Shown: positions 34,182 through 42,686 of the stretch, piece after piece
How the letters are laid out: every line of letters begins with the position of its first letter
How positions within the stretch are numbered: the first letter of the stretch is position 1
Assembly (NCBI RefSeq): GCF_024722015.1
Contig: NZ_JANQBD010000031.1
Location: 38,950 to 102,949 of the forward strand
Reading direction: 5' to 3'
Source of the DNA: Paenibacillus radicis (ex Xue et al. 2023)
GTDB lineage: Bacteria; Bacillota; Bacilli; Paenibacillales; NBRC-103111
DNA: 64,000 nt
Translations under genes and position numbers: made by a program
Notes under the pieces: model-generated
Seen by the model: the letters and a program-made list of their open reading frames with translations, nothing else
Told to the model about the DNA's origin: nothing
Databases searched by the model: none

Positions 34182-35915
34182 TCACCCCGCTCTCTGCGTC
34201 AACTCTAAGTATTCGGTACGACTGTCGATATAAACGCGAGTGCAAATAATTAATGTCACAGCTCCATCGATTTTTTTATCCTCTTTGCCCTGAACTTTAA
34301 CCGGCATTATTTCCATTTTATTATTTATGGCAAGGGCTGTATTTTCCAAGCACCACCGATCTAACGAATCATCGTTGTAGTTAATCAACTTGCCGCGAAG
34401 ATCTGCTTCGACAAGTTTCATTGGTTCACTTATTGGTGCCCAGTCTTGGACAACGCGCTGCATGTCAAAACCAAGATCCTCCATTTCCTTCACCCAGTAA
34501 ACTGCGGACCACTTGTCATAACCTACCTTATAGATTTTAATTCCAAATTCCTTTACCATTTTGACAAACCAAGCTGTGACTTTACTGAAATCATTTTCAT
34601 TTCCATCACATACCGTTATCCGATCAAGTCGAATCCATTCTTTGAATTTCGGTAAATCCTCTTTCGAAAGCATGGCCAGTTTGGATTCGGGAATGAAATA
34701 CTGCGATAAGGTGTATTTCTTACCAGATCGAATGAACAACAAACGGGCACAAGCAAGGTCGCCTGATTTGGAAAGATCCACGCCTCCAATTGCAAACGAA
34801 CCGCGAAAATCTGCGATATCGAATTTAGCCTCGTTCACAATTTCTTCAGCGAGTAGCCATGCAGCTGCATTGTTCTGCTTGATATTAAAATCCTTTGCCA
34901 ACATAAAAATCCGTTCGGCCTTATCGTGCTGGGCCTTGCGGATTTGGTCTTTGATATATTTAACTTTCTTGATCGTGCCCAAGCTCGGATTCGATTTTTG
35001 ATGTGATCTTGGATTCTGCCAAACCTCCGCTTCGGAATCCTGCGTATACAGCCATACCAGGAGCGTATGATCCTCAATTTCCTTCGCGAGGACAGCACGG
35101 CCATATTTCAATTCTTTATCCAAGTATCCATCGTTCACAAACCCCTCAGTTGTGATGTTGATAAACCATGGCTCATCTTTCGTGGATTGTGATTGATCGA
35201 TAGATTTTGCAATAACGTTATCCGTCATTTCATTGGACTCATCAAGGATTGCCCCATCGATGTTGCGACCTTCCTTATTTCGTGTCCGATCCGAAATCTT
35301 GAATATCTTGCTCTTATTTTTAAGATTAAAAATGCCTTTCATGTTTTTATGTGTGCGCCGATCCTTTGGATCAAATTGTTCACGCATGTTATTGATTTCC
35401 TCGAAGATGATATTAGCCTGGGCATCATCGTTTGAAGAGCAGACGATATCATTACCACCTGTACCACACATCATTTCAGTTAACCCGAGCGCAGCGCAGA
35501 GAGTAGATTTCCCGTTCTTTCGGGCAATGAGTAAAATTGCCTTTTTGAACCGGCGCAATAGCTCCTTCGGTGGCTTTTCACCGTAATAAGCCTCATAACC
35601 TTCATCTGACCATTTAAACGAATAAAACGCCTCAATGAATGCCTTTTCCCAAAGCTCCAAGATAAAGGGTTGACCGTAAAATGGAGATTTCGTATGTTTA
35701 CAAAACTGTTCAATGAATTCAATACGATCATTGGCATCGGTTGTATCATAAACAAAAGCAGGATTATCCAAGTCCTCAATCAGGTTTTCAAGTTGTTGAA
35801 TCAGCTCTTGCCCCGCAATGATTTCACCATTCTTTATTGCATTGCGGTATTGTACTAGGTAACTATTTTCCGGCACGTCTTTCGCGCATGAACTTGTCAA
35901 ATTCATCATCCTCAT
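34182..35915 (-). CDS. Terminase large subunit
   Basis: 577 residues of the Terminase_1 (HK97-like) family: packaging ATPase with Walker A ARKNGKST at about 131-138, acidic Walker-B region GAILDESNE, motif III FINITTEG, and the C-terminal RNase-H-like nuclease with GGVDLSKSGDLACAR and DKWSAVYW. Overlaps the small subunit by 53 bases; the exact start among three nearby ATGs (MRMMN) is uncertain. Confidence 0.94.
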   Translation of the reverse strand: MRMMNLTSSCAKDVPENSYLVQYRNAIKNGEIIAGQELIQQLENLIEDLDNPAFVYDTTDANDRIEFIEQFCKHTKSPFYGQPFILELWEKAFIEAFYSFKWSDEGYEAYYGEKPPKELLRRFKKAILLIARKNGKSTLCAALGLTEMMCGTGGNDIVCSSNDDAQANIIFEEINNMREQFDPKDRRTHKNMKGIFNLKNKSKIFKISDRTRNKEGRNIDGAILDESNEMTDNVIAKSIDQSQSTKDEPWFINITTEGFVNDGYLDKELKYGRAVLAKEIEDHTLLVWLYTQDSEAEVWQNPRSHQKSNPSLGTIKKVKYIKDQIRKAQHDKAERIFMLAKDFNIKQNNAAAWLLAEEIVNEAKFDIADFRGSFAIGGVDLSKSGDLACARLLFIRSGKKYTLSQYFIPESKLAMLSKEDLPKFKEWIRLDRITVCDGNENDFSKVTAWFVKMVKEFGIKIYKVGYDKWSAVYWVKEMEDLGFDMQRVVQDWAPISEPMKLVEADLRGKLINYNDDSLDRWCLENTALAINNKMEIMPVKVQGKEDKKIDGAVTLIICTRVYIDSRTEYLELTQRAG

Positions 35916-36222
35916 CTAAGAGGTTTTTACTCAGGATTCCGTTAAGCGTTTTTATGACAACAGAATAAGAATTGATATTCTTAAGCAGCTGATCGCCGCT
36001 TGGCAGCTTTTCCTGCTGGTTATGGTTCTTTGGGTTAATCCGCACCATACCCGTAGTTTCGATGGACTGCATTAAAACGAAGTTTTCAGCTTTAAGGAAG
36101 GCAGCAATGTTGATTAGTTCTTCAGCCAATTGCGCTTTATTGGGCTCGACTTCTTTAAAAATCTCCTGCAATTTCTTGTGTTCTTTTCGGTACACTTCGG
36201 ATTTCGCTGGAATAAATATCAC
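35863..36222 (-). CDS. Terminase small subunit, P27 family
   Basis: 119 residues. KLQEIFKEVEPNKAQLAEELINIAAFL, IETTGMVRINPKNHNQQEKL and SYSVVIKTLNGILSKNLL match P27-type small subunits, which recognise the packaging site. A second small-subunit-like gene lies at 38604-39359. Confidence 0.88.
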   Translation of the reverse strand: MIFIPAKSEVYRKEHKKLQEIFKEVEPNKAQLAEELINIAAFLKAENFVLMQSIETTGMVRINPKNHNQQEKLPSGDQLLKNINSYSVVIKTLNGILSKNLLDEDDEFDKFMRERRAGK

Positions 36223-36229
36223 CTCGAAG

Positions 36230-36320
36230 GATTTTCAAAATTTTCGGTCTGTGTGAAAAATGCCTCCCCCCTACGGTACCCAGCTGGTTTGAAAATAATA
36301 TTTTACCGGGGGGCCACAAA
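36230..36320. other. Candidate cos/packaging region
   Basis: Between the P27 small subunit and the SEFIR gene is CCTCCCCCCTACGGTACC (around 36265-36282) and, about 25 bases on, ACCGGGGGGCC (36304-36314), a C/G-rich interrupted inverted pair in otherwise AT-rich DNA. HNH-terminase phages normally package from a cos site near this place. The cut site cannot be defined from sequence. Confidence 0.35.
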
Positions 36321-36322
36321 AA

Positions 36323-36349
36323 AAGACTGCGATTATTCGCAGTCTAAAT
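36323..36349 (-). terminator. Terminator of the SEFIR gene
   Basis: Minus-strand AGACTGCGA-ATAA-TCGCAGTCT followed by TTTTTTT, separating the SEFIR gene from the terminase genes. Confidence 0.88.
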
Positions 36350-36370
36350 TCCTTGTATTTTTAATTATAA

Positions 36371-37801
36371 TTATGGAACTATACCAATCTTACTAGGCTC
36401 TAAATGATCCTGTAATGACGGAATAGAATCATAATTGAAACCAGAGAGCTTGTTTTGAAAATTAGAAAATTTGTGCTTTAACTCTTCCACACTACTTGCT
36501 TCAAATAATTCCATTACTTTTGTAGCAAAATCACGGGACTGGAGTCTTTGCAATAGAGGTAGTTGAATGTACTCCCCATAAATATAAGTAATTGGGTACC
36601 AGTTTCTAGTATTCCTATTTCTAAGTACACTAAAATAATAGAGAAGCAAGTCTGCTTGAATCATTTGATTCTTGCTGTAATTCTTGGTTGTATGTTCATT
36701 AATTAGAATATCGGCCGAAAGACAGAGTTTACGAAGACCTAACCGACGATTTCGAGTTTCATCCAAAGAAGTGCAGTTCATGTGAAGTGAATCGTAAGAT
36801 ACAGGCACTAACGATCCGCTTTTATTAAAGAAATATGTAGATTCTAGTAATAACAAGAGGCTTCTAACTCGCGATTTTTCTATAAATACTAAAACGGTGA
36901 ACAAGAATAGTTCCCGCAACAGGAACTTAAAGTGGTCAAATTGCCTAATATCATGTGAACCCAACCCCTCAGAGGCCCTTGTAAACGTAATCATCCTCTC
37001 AAAAAAATCAACAAAGATAGCTATATCAGCCGATTCCTGATATTCACAATGAAGCTCCACAAATCGAATAAAATCATCTCGAAGTGGAATCATGTTATGA
37101 ATGTTGTCTACAATTATATCGTCTAATTCTTTTCCATCAATGCGCTCGTACTGAAATTTCGATAGAGTTTCTATGAATGCTTGAATAAATTCTTGGAATA
37201 GGTTCTTAACACGAGCAGGATTTCTAAGAATGGCATCTTTTATTTGTGAATTTATATTAGTCGTTTTAAGATGAGATGGAGCATCATCAAATAAGTAAGA
37301 AGGCGCTACACCTCGTTCTGGCCTACGATATAATGGCTGATTGTACAAGTGCCTTAGCAGCTGTTCATAACCAGATTCATACTTATCCTCAGAAGACAAA
37401 TCGATGAAAATGCGATTTTTCATGTAGGCCGGAACTAATGAGTTACCTTGCTCGTCTAATTCAGCTATGATAGGGATGACTCGTTCTTGTCCTACCTTCT
37501 CATAAACTTCCTGTGATAAAATTTGGGTTTCAGTTCCTACTCCACCCTTTCGGCCATCAGCTTTAGCTTTGTAAGCATGGTCACAGATTACTAAAACTTT
37601 ATCAATCTCAGATGATGTAACCATCTGCTCCATGAAAACAAACTTATCTTGTCCCGGCTTCAAATCCCACTTATCGAACACTATTTCTACACCATTTTCC
37701 ATAAGACGAGTTGCCAGCCGGACAACCCAATCATCCTGTTCAATAGATGACCACGCATAGGATATGAACACTTTTGGCGGAATTGACCCAGGTAATACCA
37801 T
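36371..37801 (-). CDS. SEFIR/TIR-like domain protein, candidate anti-phage effector
   Basis: 476 residues. The N-terminal 150 match the SEFIR branch of the TIR superfamily: VFISYAWSS, WVVRLATRLMENGVEIVFDK, WDLKPGQDKFVFME and KVLVICDHAYKAKADGRKGG. The remaining 320 residues are helical and unrecognised, possibly the sensor. Single-gene SEFIR proteins are known anti-phage systems acting through NAD depletion. ATG 37801 follows AAAGGAGG by 10 bases; longer frame starts lack a site. It has its own predicted promoter (37868-37841) and terminator within the packaging region, so it is an inserted accessory gene. Confidence 0.82.
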   Translation of the reverse strand: MVLPGSIPPKVFISYAWSSIEQDDWVVRLATRLMENGVEIVFDKWDLKPGQDKFVFMEQMVTSSEIDKVLVICDHAYKAKADGRKGGVGTETQILSQEVYEKVGQERVIPIIAELDEQGNSLVPAYMKNRIFIDLSSEDKYESGYEQLLRHLYNQPLYRRPERGVAPSYLFDDAPSHLKTTNINSQIKDAILRNPARVKNLFQEFIQAFIETLSKFQYERIDGKELDDIIVDNIHNMIPLRDDFIRFVELHCEYQESADIAIFVDFFERMITFTRASEGLGSHDIRQFDHFKFLLRELFLFTVLVFIEKSRVRSLLLLLESTYFFNKSGSLVPVSYDSLHMNCTSLDETRNRRLGLRKLCLSADILINEHTTKNYSKNQMIQADLLLYYFSVLRNRNTRNWYPITYIYGEYIQLPLLQRLQSRDFATKVMELFEASSVEELKHKFSNFQNKLSGFNYDSIPSLQDHLEPSKIGIVP

Positions 37802-37840
37802 AAGGTAAGGACCTCCTTTACAGTACTCAAGCGAATTAAC

Positions 37841-37868
37841 AGAATATATTTTCGACATTGCCATTCAA
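37841..37868 (-). promoter_or_regulatory. Possible promoter of the SEFIR gene
   Basis: Minus-strand TTGAAT (37868-37863) and TATTCT (37846-37841), spacing 16, in the gap after the HNH gene. Moderate match only. Confidence 0.4.
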
Positions 37869-37918
37869 CAATCCTGCACATAGTCCTATCATTTTTTATA
37901 TTCTGGGCATTTAATACT

Positions 37919-38602
37919 TCATTCCCTGTATGTTTCGAACCACTTTTCTATATACTTTCTCCATTCATCCTTACGGAACTTCAATTCCTCATCAGCATCC
38001 AACCTTCTTAGACATTCTTCCTTGCTTAAGTTAAAAAAGACAATCTCAGCTCCTAGCTCATCGGCAAGCCGATTACGCTTGTGTCGGTCAGCATAACCTC
38101 CAATAATCCAAGCGCTGCCCCACTTGCCTAACCTTACCTTGATGTTATCAATCAATTGGTTGTGCAGACCGATGACGTTGCTGAATAAGTTATCCGGCTT
38201 GTCATAGTGTGGAAGCATAGACACAGCAGTATAGAGTCTATCCATATCTACAACCAAGTCACCGCGTGACATATGATGCCGTACATATTCCTCCATGCCA
38301 GCTAAAGGAGGACCATAAACAATATAGACACCGCCGCTTTGCTGGTAACCGAAACGTCCATGAATTTGATTGTGGCACTCATGATGGACAACCATGATAT
38401 TGTCTGGGTTCAGAGATATGTTTACGTCATGGACATTCTCTGGAGTAAGTTCAATGATATGATGTAGTGTAAGCTCGCTTGACCTCGTAACCCGATTTTG
38501 ACAGTGTTCACATCTTAGCCCGCGTTGGTTGATAACAACCATTCGGAATGTTTGCCATTCTTGGCTGGCATAAAAGGATTGAAGGATTGCGTATTTTGCC
38601 AT
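37919..38602 (-). CDS. HNH endonuclease with a degenerate P-loop kinase-like C-terminal domain
   Basis: 227 residues. N-terminal HNH nuclease: CEHC zinc ligands (31, 34), LTLHHIIEL, then HHECHNQIHG. The C-terminal half has GGVYIVYGPPLAGMEEYV, like a Walker A loop but with Met in place of the Lys, then VVDMDRLYTAV and a helical end. HNH proteins next to terminases help cut DNA at cos. Two bases downstream of the PBSX-type small subunit gene. Confidence 0.85.
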   Translation of the reverse strand: MAKYAILQSFYASQEWQTFRMVVINQRGLRCEHCQNRVTRSSELTLHHIIELTPENVHDVNISLNPDNIMVVHHECHNQIHGRFGYQQSGGVYIVYGPPLAGMEEYVRHHMSRGDLVVDMDRLYTAVSMLPHYDKPDNLFSNVIGLHNQLIDNIKVRLGKWGSAWIIGGYADRHKRNRLADELGAEIVFFNLSKEECLRRLDADEELKFRKDEWRKYIEKWFETYRE

Positions 38603-38603
38603 A

Positions 38604-39359
38604 TCACCATTCCTGTGCGGCCATAATTTTATTTTCGCGCTTCAATTTCTCAATACGTACCCGCAATTCTTCTTCAGTTAATTGGCGCGCCTCAATCTTA
38701 CATTTGAGTTCGATAGCCTTCATTTTTTTGTCCTGGACGCTAGTCAATGCCTGTTCAATAGCTAGGATACGCTCAAGCTTCTGATTGGTCTTTTTTGTTC
38801 GCTCAGTTTCTTGCATAAAGCGTTCAATCCGTCTTTCAGTTATCAATTCGCCAGTTTCACTAAACTCCGGAACATCACCAATTCCTTCTATGATCCTCTG
38901 AAAAGATTCACTTTTGCTTGATATGCTGGTACTATCCCACCCATTCATAATTTCGGCCCGAAGTTGAAGCATTCTCCGTTCCCTTAACTCAAAAAAGCGG
39001 ATATGATTGTCAACTTGCTTCAGAGGATCGGTTTCCACGAACATCAACTTTACTTGTTCTTCAGGATCTAATACATCCTCCCATATCGTTGCATACTCCC
39101 CATGCTTAAATGCATTCTCATTTCTCTTAGGAGCGCCGCCACCCTTGTTCCCGACAGCATTTTTGTTTCCCGATGGAGCTCCGCACCGTTTCGGTCCTGG
39201 ATCGGGTCGTTCATCCCAATTGTCTGCATGTTTCCATTTTCGAATTAGCTCTGGAGATACATTCAATTCCCTGGCTATTGACGCCAATTTTCTCGACCGT
39301 CCACCTTCACACCAAAGCTTAAAAGCCTTCTCGCGATTTGGGCTACGTTCCCGCGACAT
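38604..39359 (-). CDS. Second terminase small subunit-like protein, PBSX/XtmA type
   Basis: 251 residues: an N-terminal helix-turn-helix (RSRKLASIARELNVSPELIRKW), the Gly/Asn-rich GNKNAVGNKGGGAPKRNENA segment of XtmA-type proteins, and a long charged helical C-terminus (LRVRIEKLKRENKIM). It presumably recognises phage DNA for packaging. Its coexistence with a P27 small subunit is unusual; one may serve the HNH cutting reaction or regulation. Confidence 0.8.
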   Translation of the reverse strand: MSRERSPNREKAFKLWCEGGRSRKLASIARELNVSPELIRKWKHADNWDERPDPGPKRCGAPSGNKNAVGNKGGGAPKRNENAFKHGEYATIWEDVLDPEEQVKLMFVETDPLKQVDNHIRFFELRERRMLQLRAEIMNGWDSTSISSKSESFQRIIEGIGDVPEFSETGELITERRIERFMQETERTKKTNQKLERILAIEQALTSVQDKKMKAIELKCKIEARQLTEEELRVRIEKLKRENKIMAAQEW

Positions 39360-39633
39360 TACATCACCTCACCCCCAAATTTTAGTATACATAGTCTATG
39401 CATGAGCTCAATTGAGTTTGAAAGAACGGTTTCTACTAGTATTTTCCAAGTGTGACCAATGGAAGTGCGAAGCCAAATCTATTTTTGACCCCAGTCTCTC
39501 GTAAATAATGGTCTTTGAGTTCCTTTCAGTACATACGGAAGGTAACTCAAAATCAGGTTGTTTTTTTATGCTTATTATAGAAGGAATTTTCAAGTGGTTT
39601 TCCCAGTTCCATATAGCCAATTTTGAAGGGAAC
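39360..39633. other. Gap before the packaging genes
   Basis: 274 bases. A minus frame of 80 codons (39408-39650) starts inside the recombinase gene, has no good ribosome site and resembles nothing known to me, so it is not called. Several GAACTC/GAGTTC-like half sites occur (39418, 39517, 39545, 39631). The late promoter for packaging genes could lie here. Confidence 0.35.
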
Positions 39634-40191
39634 TCACAATTCAAACTCATCTAAGGACTCGTCTTTTTTATCCTGATCTTTACCAATATAGAGCAAAGTA
39701 ATTGATTCCTTGCTGTGATTAAAGATATCCATTAGTAACGCTATATCCTTAGTTTTTTCGTAGTAATGGAAACCAAAAGATTTTCTCATGCTGTGTGCTC
39801 CTATCGATTTGAGGCCAAATTTACGAGCTACTTCACTTAAAAGTTTATAAGCAGTGCTCGTGCAAATAGGCTCACCCACAGCGCCTGATAGCTTTTTGCT
39901 TCTTCCTGTGAATAGATATTCATGGTCAGGCTTGCCATCGATATAATGGTCAAGAGCAAGTCTTAACTTTTTTCGAATTTTAATTGTATTCACCTTGCCT
40001 GTCTTTCCCTCTACAACCTCTATGTGTGTTCCTTTTACACCCCCGACAGTTAAGGAAAGAATATCTGCTATACGAAAGCCGGTATTAATTCCAACCATGA
40101 ACAAGACGTAATCGCGCTCGTTTCGTTCTTTTAGATATTGTTTAATGGCTTCTATTTTGCGCTGATCACGGATTGGCTGGACAAACTTCAT
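39634..40191 (-). CDS. Small tyrosine recombinase without an N-terminal arm domain
   Basis: 185 residues, essentially only the catalytic domain: Arg40 (NTGFRIADIL), lysine near 63-66, His133/Arg136 (HSMRKSFG), His159 (FNHS) and Tyr168 (LLYIG). All catalytic positions are kept. Similar short recombinases occur next to terminase genes of Firmicute phages, where their job is unclear (concatemer resolution or late regulation are guesses). The main integrase is at 50245. Confidence 0.82.
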   Translation of the reverse strand: MKFVQPIRDQRKIEAIKQYLKERNERDYVLFMVGINTGFRIADILSLTVGGVKGTHIEVVEGKTGKVNTIKIRKKLRLALDHYIDGKPDHEYLFTGRSKKLSGAVGEPICTSTAYKLLSEVARKFGLKSIGAHSMRKSFGFHYYEKTKDIALLMDIFNHSKESITLLYIGKDQDKKDESLDEFEL

Positions 40192-40326
40192 TCGGCTTCA
40201 CCGCCTTGATGCACGTCTGCTTAGGACAAACCTGCTTATTCCCTTCCCAAGTTCCCCAGATACAACCTTTCTCTTTAATTTAACCCGCCCCCTCACCTTC
40301 CAATGTTATGGATGAATGATCCAGCA

Positions 40327-40353
40327 CAAAAAAGGACACCATCATTGGATGCC
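40327..40353 (-). terminator. Second terminator of the membrane-protein gene
   Basis: Minus-strand GGGCATCC-AATGA-TGGTGTCC followed by TTTTTTG. Lies behind a first terminator at 40378. Confidence 0.7.
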
Positions 40354-40377
40354 CTCTGCACGTTCCATCTTGCAAAA

Positions 40378-40404
40378 CAAAAAGCACCACGTTAGGGTGC
40401 TCAA
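40378..40404 (-). terminator. First terminator of the membrane-protein gene
   Basis: Minus-strand GAGCACC-CTAACGT-GGTGCTTTTTG, just after the stop at 40433. Confidence 0.8.
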
Positions 40405-40432
40405 AACTTCACAACAGAATATGATTTCACTT

Positions 40433-41248
40433 TCAAGGTCCAGTCGGACCACCCGGAAATTCTTTCTTTACTTTATAATATATTTCTCCATCTTCTTGAA
40501 TACCCGCAGGTTCAAGGATGCTCTGAGGATGTGACAATTCACTTAATGCCTTTGAAGCAAGCGTCTTTGCACCACTCAGGGTATGCCAATTTGCAATAAA
40601 TTTTTCAAGGTCTTGTCGATAAATGAAATCACCAACATTATAGTTATTGTTAATATAATGGAAGACTCTCATCAGATTTTCATGTTCATTTTTTCTTTTT
40701 ATATCCTTATTATCATTTATTGAAAGACTGTGTTTAACTTGGTCAATATATTTTTCAAGATACTTATTAGATTTCTCTAGAACTGAATTCTGTATATCAA
40801 TTGGAATATCTATATGTTTTTCCTTAAGACTATCCAGAAGGGAAATATTGTTTGCTTTTAAATAACTATCTAGAGTAGCGATTATTTCTATTTTGTCAGA
40901 TTTTGAGCTTTCTCTGAAAGATACGAACTCATTTTTAATAAAAGCTAATTCATCTTTTATCAGTCCTAACTCTACTATTTTTTCCTCAATTTTTTCAAGA
41001 GTTCTTTGCTGATTATCGCCTTGTTTAGTTGATGCAAGAGTTTGAAAAAAAGCATAGATTATTGCAACTAATGCCAGTAATATTGATGATATGCTGGATA
41101 CCAGAGATATTTGATTAATTACATCCTGCGAATCTTTAAATTTCCATGTCAGCAATCCCGACACCGCTAATATTAGATCTAGGATGATAAACCAATAAAC
41201 TAAGTCTTTCCTAGTGATTTTTTCCTTTTTTTCTAATACACTATCCAA
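40433..41248 (-). CDS. Membrane protein with two TM segments and a coiled coil, function unknown
   Basis: 271 residues from a TTG start 7 bases after GGAGG. Two transmembrane helices (about 17-36, VYWFIILDLILAVSGLLTW; about 47-68, SSISSILLALVAIIYAFFQT), a long cytoplasmic coiled coil (LEKIEEKIVELGLIKDEL onwards), and a C-terminal winged-helix-like part (LSELSHPQSILEPAGI). Clearly AT-richer than the structural genes and isolated by double terminators, so an acquired accessory gene. Superinfection exclusion or membrane-acting defence is possible but not shown. Confidence 0.7.
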   Translation of the reverse strand: MDSVLEKKEKITRKDLVYWFIILDLILAVSGLLTWKFKDSQDVINQISLVSSISSILLALVAIIYAFFQTLASTKQGDNQQRTLEKIEEKIVELGLIKDELAFIKNEFVSFRESSKSDKIEIIATLDSYLKANNISLLDSLKEKHIDIPIDIQNSVLEKSNKYLEKYIDQVKHSLSINDNKDIKRKNEHENLMRVFHYINNNYNVGDFIYRQDLEKFIANWHTLSGAKTLASKALSELSHPQSILEPAGIQEDGEIYYKVKKEFPGGPTGP

Positions 41249-41678
41249 CCTGCATCCTCCGTTATGACAAAAATTTCTAACTGCTTTAACTATATTATTG
41301 TCGTAACACAAATGCAATATCATCGAAAATAATAGCAGTGAAAAGGAATTTTTATTTTATTTCATACGTTCTGCAGCAACTCGATTCCCATTATGCCACG
41401 GTACAAAGTATGAAAATAAAACTTTCGAGGTTTCCAACCCCACCTCTTCTCCGCACCATTGACGATCCACGTCTAAGGAGATATCTCCCACAGCACAGCC
41501 GAGTCCTACATATGATAAAGGTACAGTAGGTATCACCCGAGCCGCTCGGCCCTTATGATTCTACTGTACCTTGTAGGATTAGACATTTTGTGGACACACC
41601 TTGGACATGAATTGGACATTTTTCTCTAAATCAAAAGGAGAGCATCCATTTAAAATAGTAATGGTCCCTTCGAAATAT
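41249..41678. other. Non-coding region with a large hairpin between two accessory genes
   Basis: 430 bases. The main feature is an inverted repeat: GGTACAGTAG (41520-41529) and CTACTGTACC (41561-41570) enclosing CCGAG-CCG-CTCGG (41537-41549). No convincing ORF. The region between the accessory genes may mark a past insertion. Confidence 0.5.
41520..41570. repeat. Nested inverted repeat (10-bp outer, 5-bp inner arms)
   Basis: Outer arms are perfect, with a second small hairpin in the loop. No T-tract follows on either strand, so it is not a standard terminator. It might be a structured RNA, a recombination site or an operator. Confidence 0.5.
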
Positions 41679-42602
41679 TTAACAATTTTTTAGATCCATA
41701 ATAAGTTGTGGTTCTCTTAATGATTGAACTATAACACTTTTTAAAATATGATGAATAAATTCAATTACTAATTTGTGATCCACAAGAATATTTAATTCAC
41801 CTTTAAAATCAGAAAAATCCCCGTGAGCTATATCGCTTCGATATGAATATAACTTAGAGATAATCGTTTCATATTTAACCTCCCCAAAAAATTCTTGAAA
41901 TTTTATTTTTCTTGATGGTTCAAGACGATTATTCAATAAATTAAGCTTTGTTTTTAATTGATGTAAAATTGATATAGTTTGGCTATGGTGGACCAACAAC
42001 GCCTCCAATATTGCAAACATACCTACAGTATAAAAGAGTGTTGATTTAGGTATTAGTCTTAATAACCAGTAATCGTTTATTGCTTTATTGATGTATTTGA
42101 ACAAATGTTTTTCTTTACCAAACCCCTCTAATAGATGATATATTTCACGAATTTCTTGTATATCAGATTCAGTGATTTGCTTGAGTTTGTATCCACCTTT
42201 TCGCTCTGCAACAAAAATTTGATATGCATAATTTTGGTATGATTTACCAGAATCTTTATGTTTCTCAAATAATGGGAATAAGTTAATCTTTGACAAAAGT
42301 AAAGAGAGAGAGAGGTTAAAATTCGACTGTTCCTCGTCATATTCAACTATCCAATAGTTCCAGTCATTGAATTTTTCAACTTGACGGTAATATGTATGAT
42401 CTTCATATTGTTCAGGAATAGTTTCATAATTCATTCTGAAAAAGTCACTATCAGCGTTATTTGAGAAGAAACTTTTAATTCCTTCAACCTGTGTTTCAGA
42501 TGCTTTCTTTAATACATATCCTTCGATTATTTGAAACTCTTGTATGTCATCTTCAAGTCTAATTGTATCTCCTATAAATAGAAAGCCCTTATTTGGTTCC
42601 AT
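41679..42602 (-). CDS. HEPN-domain protein (Apea-like), candidate RNase
   Basis: 307 residues. The C-terminal part carries the HEPN motif Rx4H as Arg255-SDIA-His260 in SYRSDIAHGDF, after helical segments (STLFYTVGMFAILEALLVHH); this matches Apea-like HEPN proteins. The N-terminal 170 residues are unassigned. HEPN proteins with this motif are often metal-independent RNases used in abortive infection or toxin systems. AT-rich, in the prophage accessory block beside a membrane protein. No partner antitoxin gene is evident. Confidence 0.72.
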   Translation of the reverse strand: MEPNKGFLFIGDTIRLEDDIQEFQIIEGYVLKKASETQVEGIKSFFSNNADSDFFRMNYETIPEQYEDHTYYRQVEKFNDWNYWIVEYDEEQSNFNLSLSLLLSKINLFPLFEKHKDSGKSYQNYAYQIFVAERKGGYKLKQITESDIQEIREIYHLLEGFGKEKHLFKYINKAINDYWLLRLIPKSTLFYTVGMFAILEALLVHHSQTISILHQLKTKLNLLNNRLEPSRKIKFQEFFGEVKYETIISKLYSYRSDIAHGDFSDFKGELNILVDHKLVIEFIHHILKSVIVQSLREPQLIMDLKNC

Positions 42603-42686
42603 TTAATAACCTCATTTCTGAATTGTTTGTATTTTAATATTTTCTAGTATTAATCTATTAATACCTTCATTCTTTTATTCACATTA

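Noticed and set aside
34182..35915. Interrupted or frameshifted terminase/structural genes indicating a dead prophage
   Set aside because: All structural frames are full length; the only frame change is at a standard slippery site.
39408..39650. 80-codon minus-strand ORF before the packaging genes
   Set aside because: Starts inside the recombinase gene, poor ribosome site, no recognisable features; likely chance.
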